NCBI GenBank assembly: GCA_963771505.1 | Contig: CAVYTO010000002.1 | Coordinates: 620,001 to 684,000 of the forward strand | DNA: 64,000 nt | Origin: JAJPHW01 sp963771505 | GTDB lineage: Bacteria; Acidobacteriota; Terriglobia; Terriglobales; Acidobacteriaceae | Reading direction: 5' to 3' | Part shown: piece after piece, positions 62,885-64,000 of the stretch | Layout of the letters: each line of letters begins with the position of its first letter | How positions within the stretch are numbered: position 1 is the first letter of the stretch | The notes under the pieces: generated by a model | Seen by the model: the letters and a program-made list of their open reading frames with translations, nothing else | Told to the model about the DNA's origin: nothing | Databases searched by the model: none | Translations under genes and position numbers: made by a program

Positions 62885-64000
62885 ATGTCACAAACATCCG
62901 TGTCTGAAATATCGATGATTAGTTCTACCGAACAGACGGCGCCGACCGGGAATTTGTTATCCCCGGCTGAGCGCCGAATCGTGGTGGAGCAATGGAACCG
63001 GACAGCCTCGCCATACCCAGAGTCGGCCTGTCTGCATGAGCTTTTTGAGATTCAAGCGCGGAAAACGCCCGCATCCGCCGCCGTGGTCCAGGGAAACAAA
63101 TCGCTAACCTACAGCGAATTGGACTTGCAGTCGCAACGGTTGGCCAGCCATCTGCAGTCTTTGGGTGTAGGGCAAGGTACCGCGGTTGCTGTCTGCCTTC
63201 CATCGTCGATCGATTTTGCCATTGCTTTACTTGGAATATTGAAAGCGGGCGGCTCTTGTGTTCCGCTTGATCCAACATATCCCCAAGCCCGTCTATCTTT
63301 CATGCTGGAGGACGTAAATGCTCCGGTTTTGGTTACCCGGCGCGGCCTGTTGCAGAAATCTCCAGCGATTTCGACAACGCTTCTCTTCGACGAACTTTCC
63401 GGTATCCTTGAAAATCAATCATCTGTGAGCCCTGCGGCTGCGGCCACCGCGGAGAGCGTCGCTTACATAATTTACACATCGGGTTCGACCGGAACTCCAA
63501 AGGGCGTTTTGCTCGGTCATCGTGGATTGGTCAATCATGCCGTCGCTTCTATCGGCATTTATGGCATGACCGCCGCCGACCGAACGCTGCAATTCTCTTC
63601 TCTCAGTTTTGACATCGCCATTGAAGAAATCTTCCCGACTTGGACAGCCGGCGGAACGTTGGTTCTGAAAGATTCCGGCTTTTCGTTGGGCTTTGCGGAG
63701 TTCACCGATTCCATCCGCAAGCTAGCGATAACTGTTCTCGATTTACCGACGGCTTATTGGCATGAGTGGACCAACTTTCTCCATGACAATCCGAGCATCA
63801 CGCTGCCAGAAAGCCTTCGGCTGGTGATCGTAGGCGGAGAAAAGGTTTCTGCGGCAATTCTCGGACGTTGGCAAACGCGGGTCGGAGGGAAAATACGCTG
63901 GGTCAATACATACGGGCCGAGTGAAGCCAGTGTGATTGCGACAGTCTTCGAACCGACGAGCGACGAACCAGTTTCGGCGGTCCCGATCGGTCGACCCATT
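62885..64000 (+). CDS. NRPS-type amino-acid adenylation protein, N-terminal part (3' end outside window)
   Basis: 372 codons, open to the end of the window. No condensation domain comes first. A short start leads to LSPAERRIVVEQWNRTA, then LHELFEIQARKTPASAAVV, core A1/A2 (LTYSELDLQSQRLASHL; LKAGGSCVPLDPTYP), core A3 IIYTSGSTGTPKGV, core A4 region FDIAIEEIF, and core A5 NTYGPSEASV. Asp in FDIA fits binding of an alpha-amino group. It activates an amino acid as AMP ester. Carrier or reductase domains may lie beyond the window. It is 36 bases after the glycosylphosphotransferase and probably co-transcribed. Confidence 0.92.
   Translation, partial: MSQTSVSEISMISSTEQTAPTGNLLSPAERRIVVEQWNRTASPYPESACLHELFEIQARKTPASAAVVQGNKSLTYSELDLQSQRLASHLQSLGVGQGTAVAVCLPSSIDFAIALLGILKAGGSCVPLDPTYPQARLSFMLEDVNAPVLVTRRGLLQKSPAISTTLLFDELSGILENQSSVSPAAAATAESVAYIIYTSGSTGTPKGVLLGHRGLVNHAVASIGIYGMTAADRTLQFSSLSFDIAIEEIFPTWTAGGTLVLKDSGFSLGFAEFTDSIRKLAITVLDLPTAYWHEWTNFLHDNPSITLPESLRLVIVGGEKVSAAILGRWQTRVGGKIRWVNTYGPSEASVIATVFEPTSDEPVSAVPIGRPI

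Noticed and set aside
1..64000. CRISPR array, insertion sequence or prophage
   Set aside because: No regularly spaced repeats, transposase, integrase or phage structural genes were recognised.

Overview
The window looks like chromosomal DNA of an Acidobacteriota member (Terriglobia/Koribacter-like). This is an inference from gene content and style: G+C in the high fifties, many TTG and GTG starts, kinase-TPR fusions with a TolB-like middle part, NHL-repeat and choice-of-anchor-D secreted proteins, paired MacB-type permeases without an ATPase, and an atp operon that ends at the c subunit. No phage, insertion sequence, CRISPR array or plasmid function was seen. About 55 protein genes and one tRNA are supported.

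Region by region. 1-480: 3' end of fumC. 0.5-6.6 kb: an EamA exporter, then a three-gene respiratory formate dehydrogenase operon (selenocysteine catalytic subunit, FeS subunit, NrfD-type membrane subunit). The catalytic gene is interrupted by an in-frame UGA followed by a SECIS-like hairpin and must be read as one gene. 6.7-12.5 kb: aminotransferase, ABC exporter, D-2-hydroxyacid dehydrogenase, TPR protein. 12.7-25.6 kb: mostly minus strand, with a GT2 glycosyltransferase, secreted proteins, two Ser/Thr kinases, two MacB-like permeases, a GH39-like glycosidase, a DUF4136 protein and an MFS transporter. 25.6-32 kb: tRNA-Arg(CCT), a CheY-like receiver, a small unknown gene, the STAS/YeiH/alkyltransferase-like set, dnaX-ybaB-recR, and a PD-(D/E)xK nuclease-like gene. 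32-36.4 kb: a CHAD protein and a large HEAT/PilZ-like protein.

36.4-39.9 kb: an energy operon on the minus strand (nuoN-like, atpZ, subunit-I-like, atpB, atpE) without the F1 genes. The c subunit has a residue pattern known from Na+-coupled rings, and the NuoN-like protein has lost several canonical proton-path residues. 40-41.6 kb: lysS, whose 3' coding end contains the terminator of the convergent neighbour. 41.6-56.8 kb: accessory and envelope genes (secreted proteins, a specialised NusG paralogue, a PpiC-type isomerase, two head-to-head GNAT paralogues, a phosphoesterase, a beta-helix protein, a 1001-residue NHL protein).

56.8-64 kb: an exopolysaccharide locus. A LuxR-type regulator with a degenerate receiver is divergent, across a 685-bp structured intergenic region, from a polysaccharide export protein, a Wzz/GumC chain-length protein, a CpsD-like ATPase with a broken P-loop, a polyprenyl glycosylphosphotransferase, and the start of an NRPS-type adenylation gene that runs off the window. 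The last gene suggests that polymer assembly is coupled to amino-acid activation. This locus, the selenoprotein FDH and the atp/nuoN operon are the parts most worth following up.
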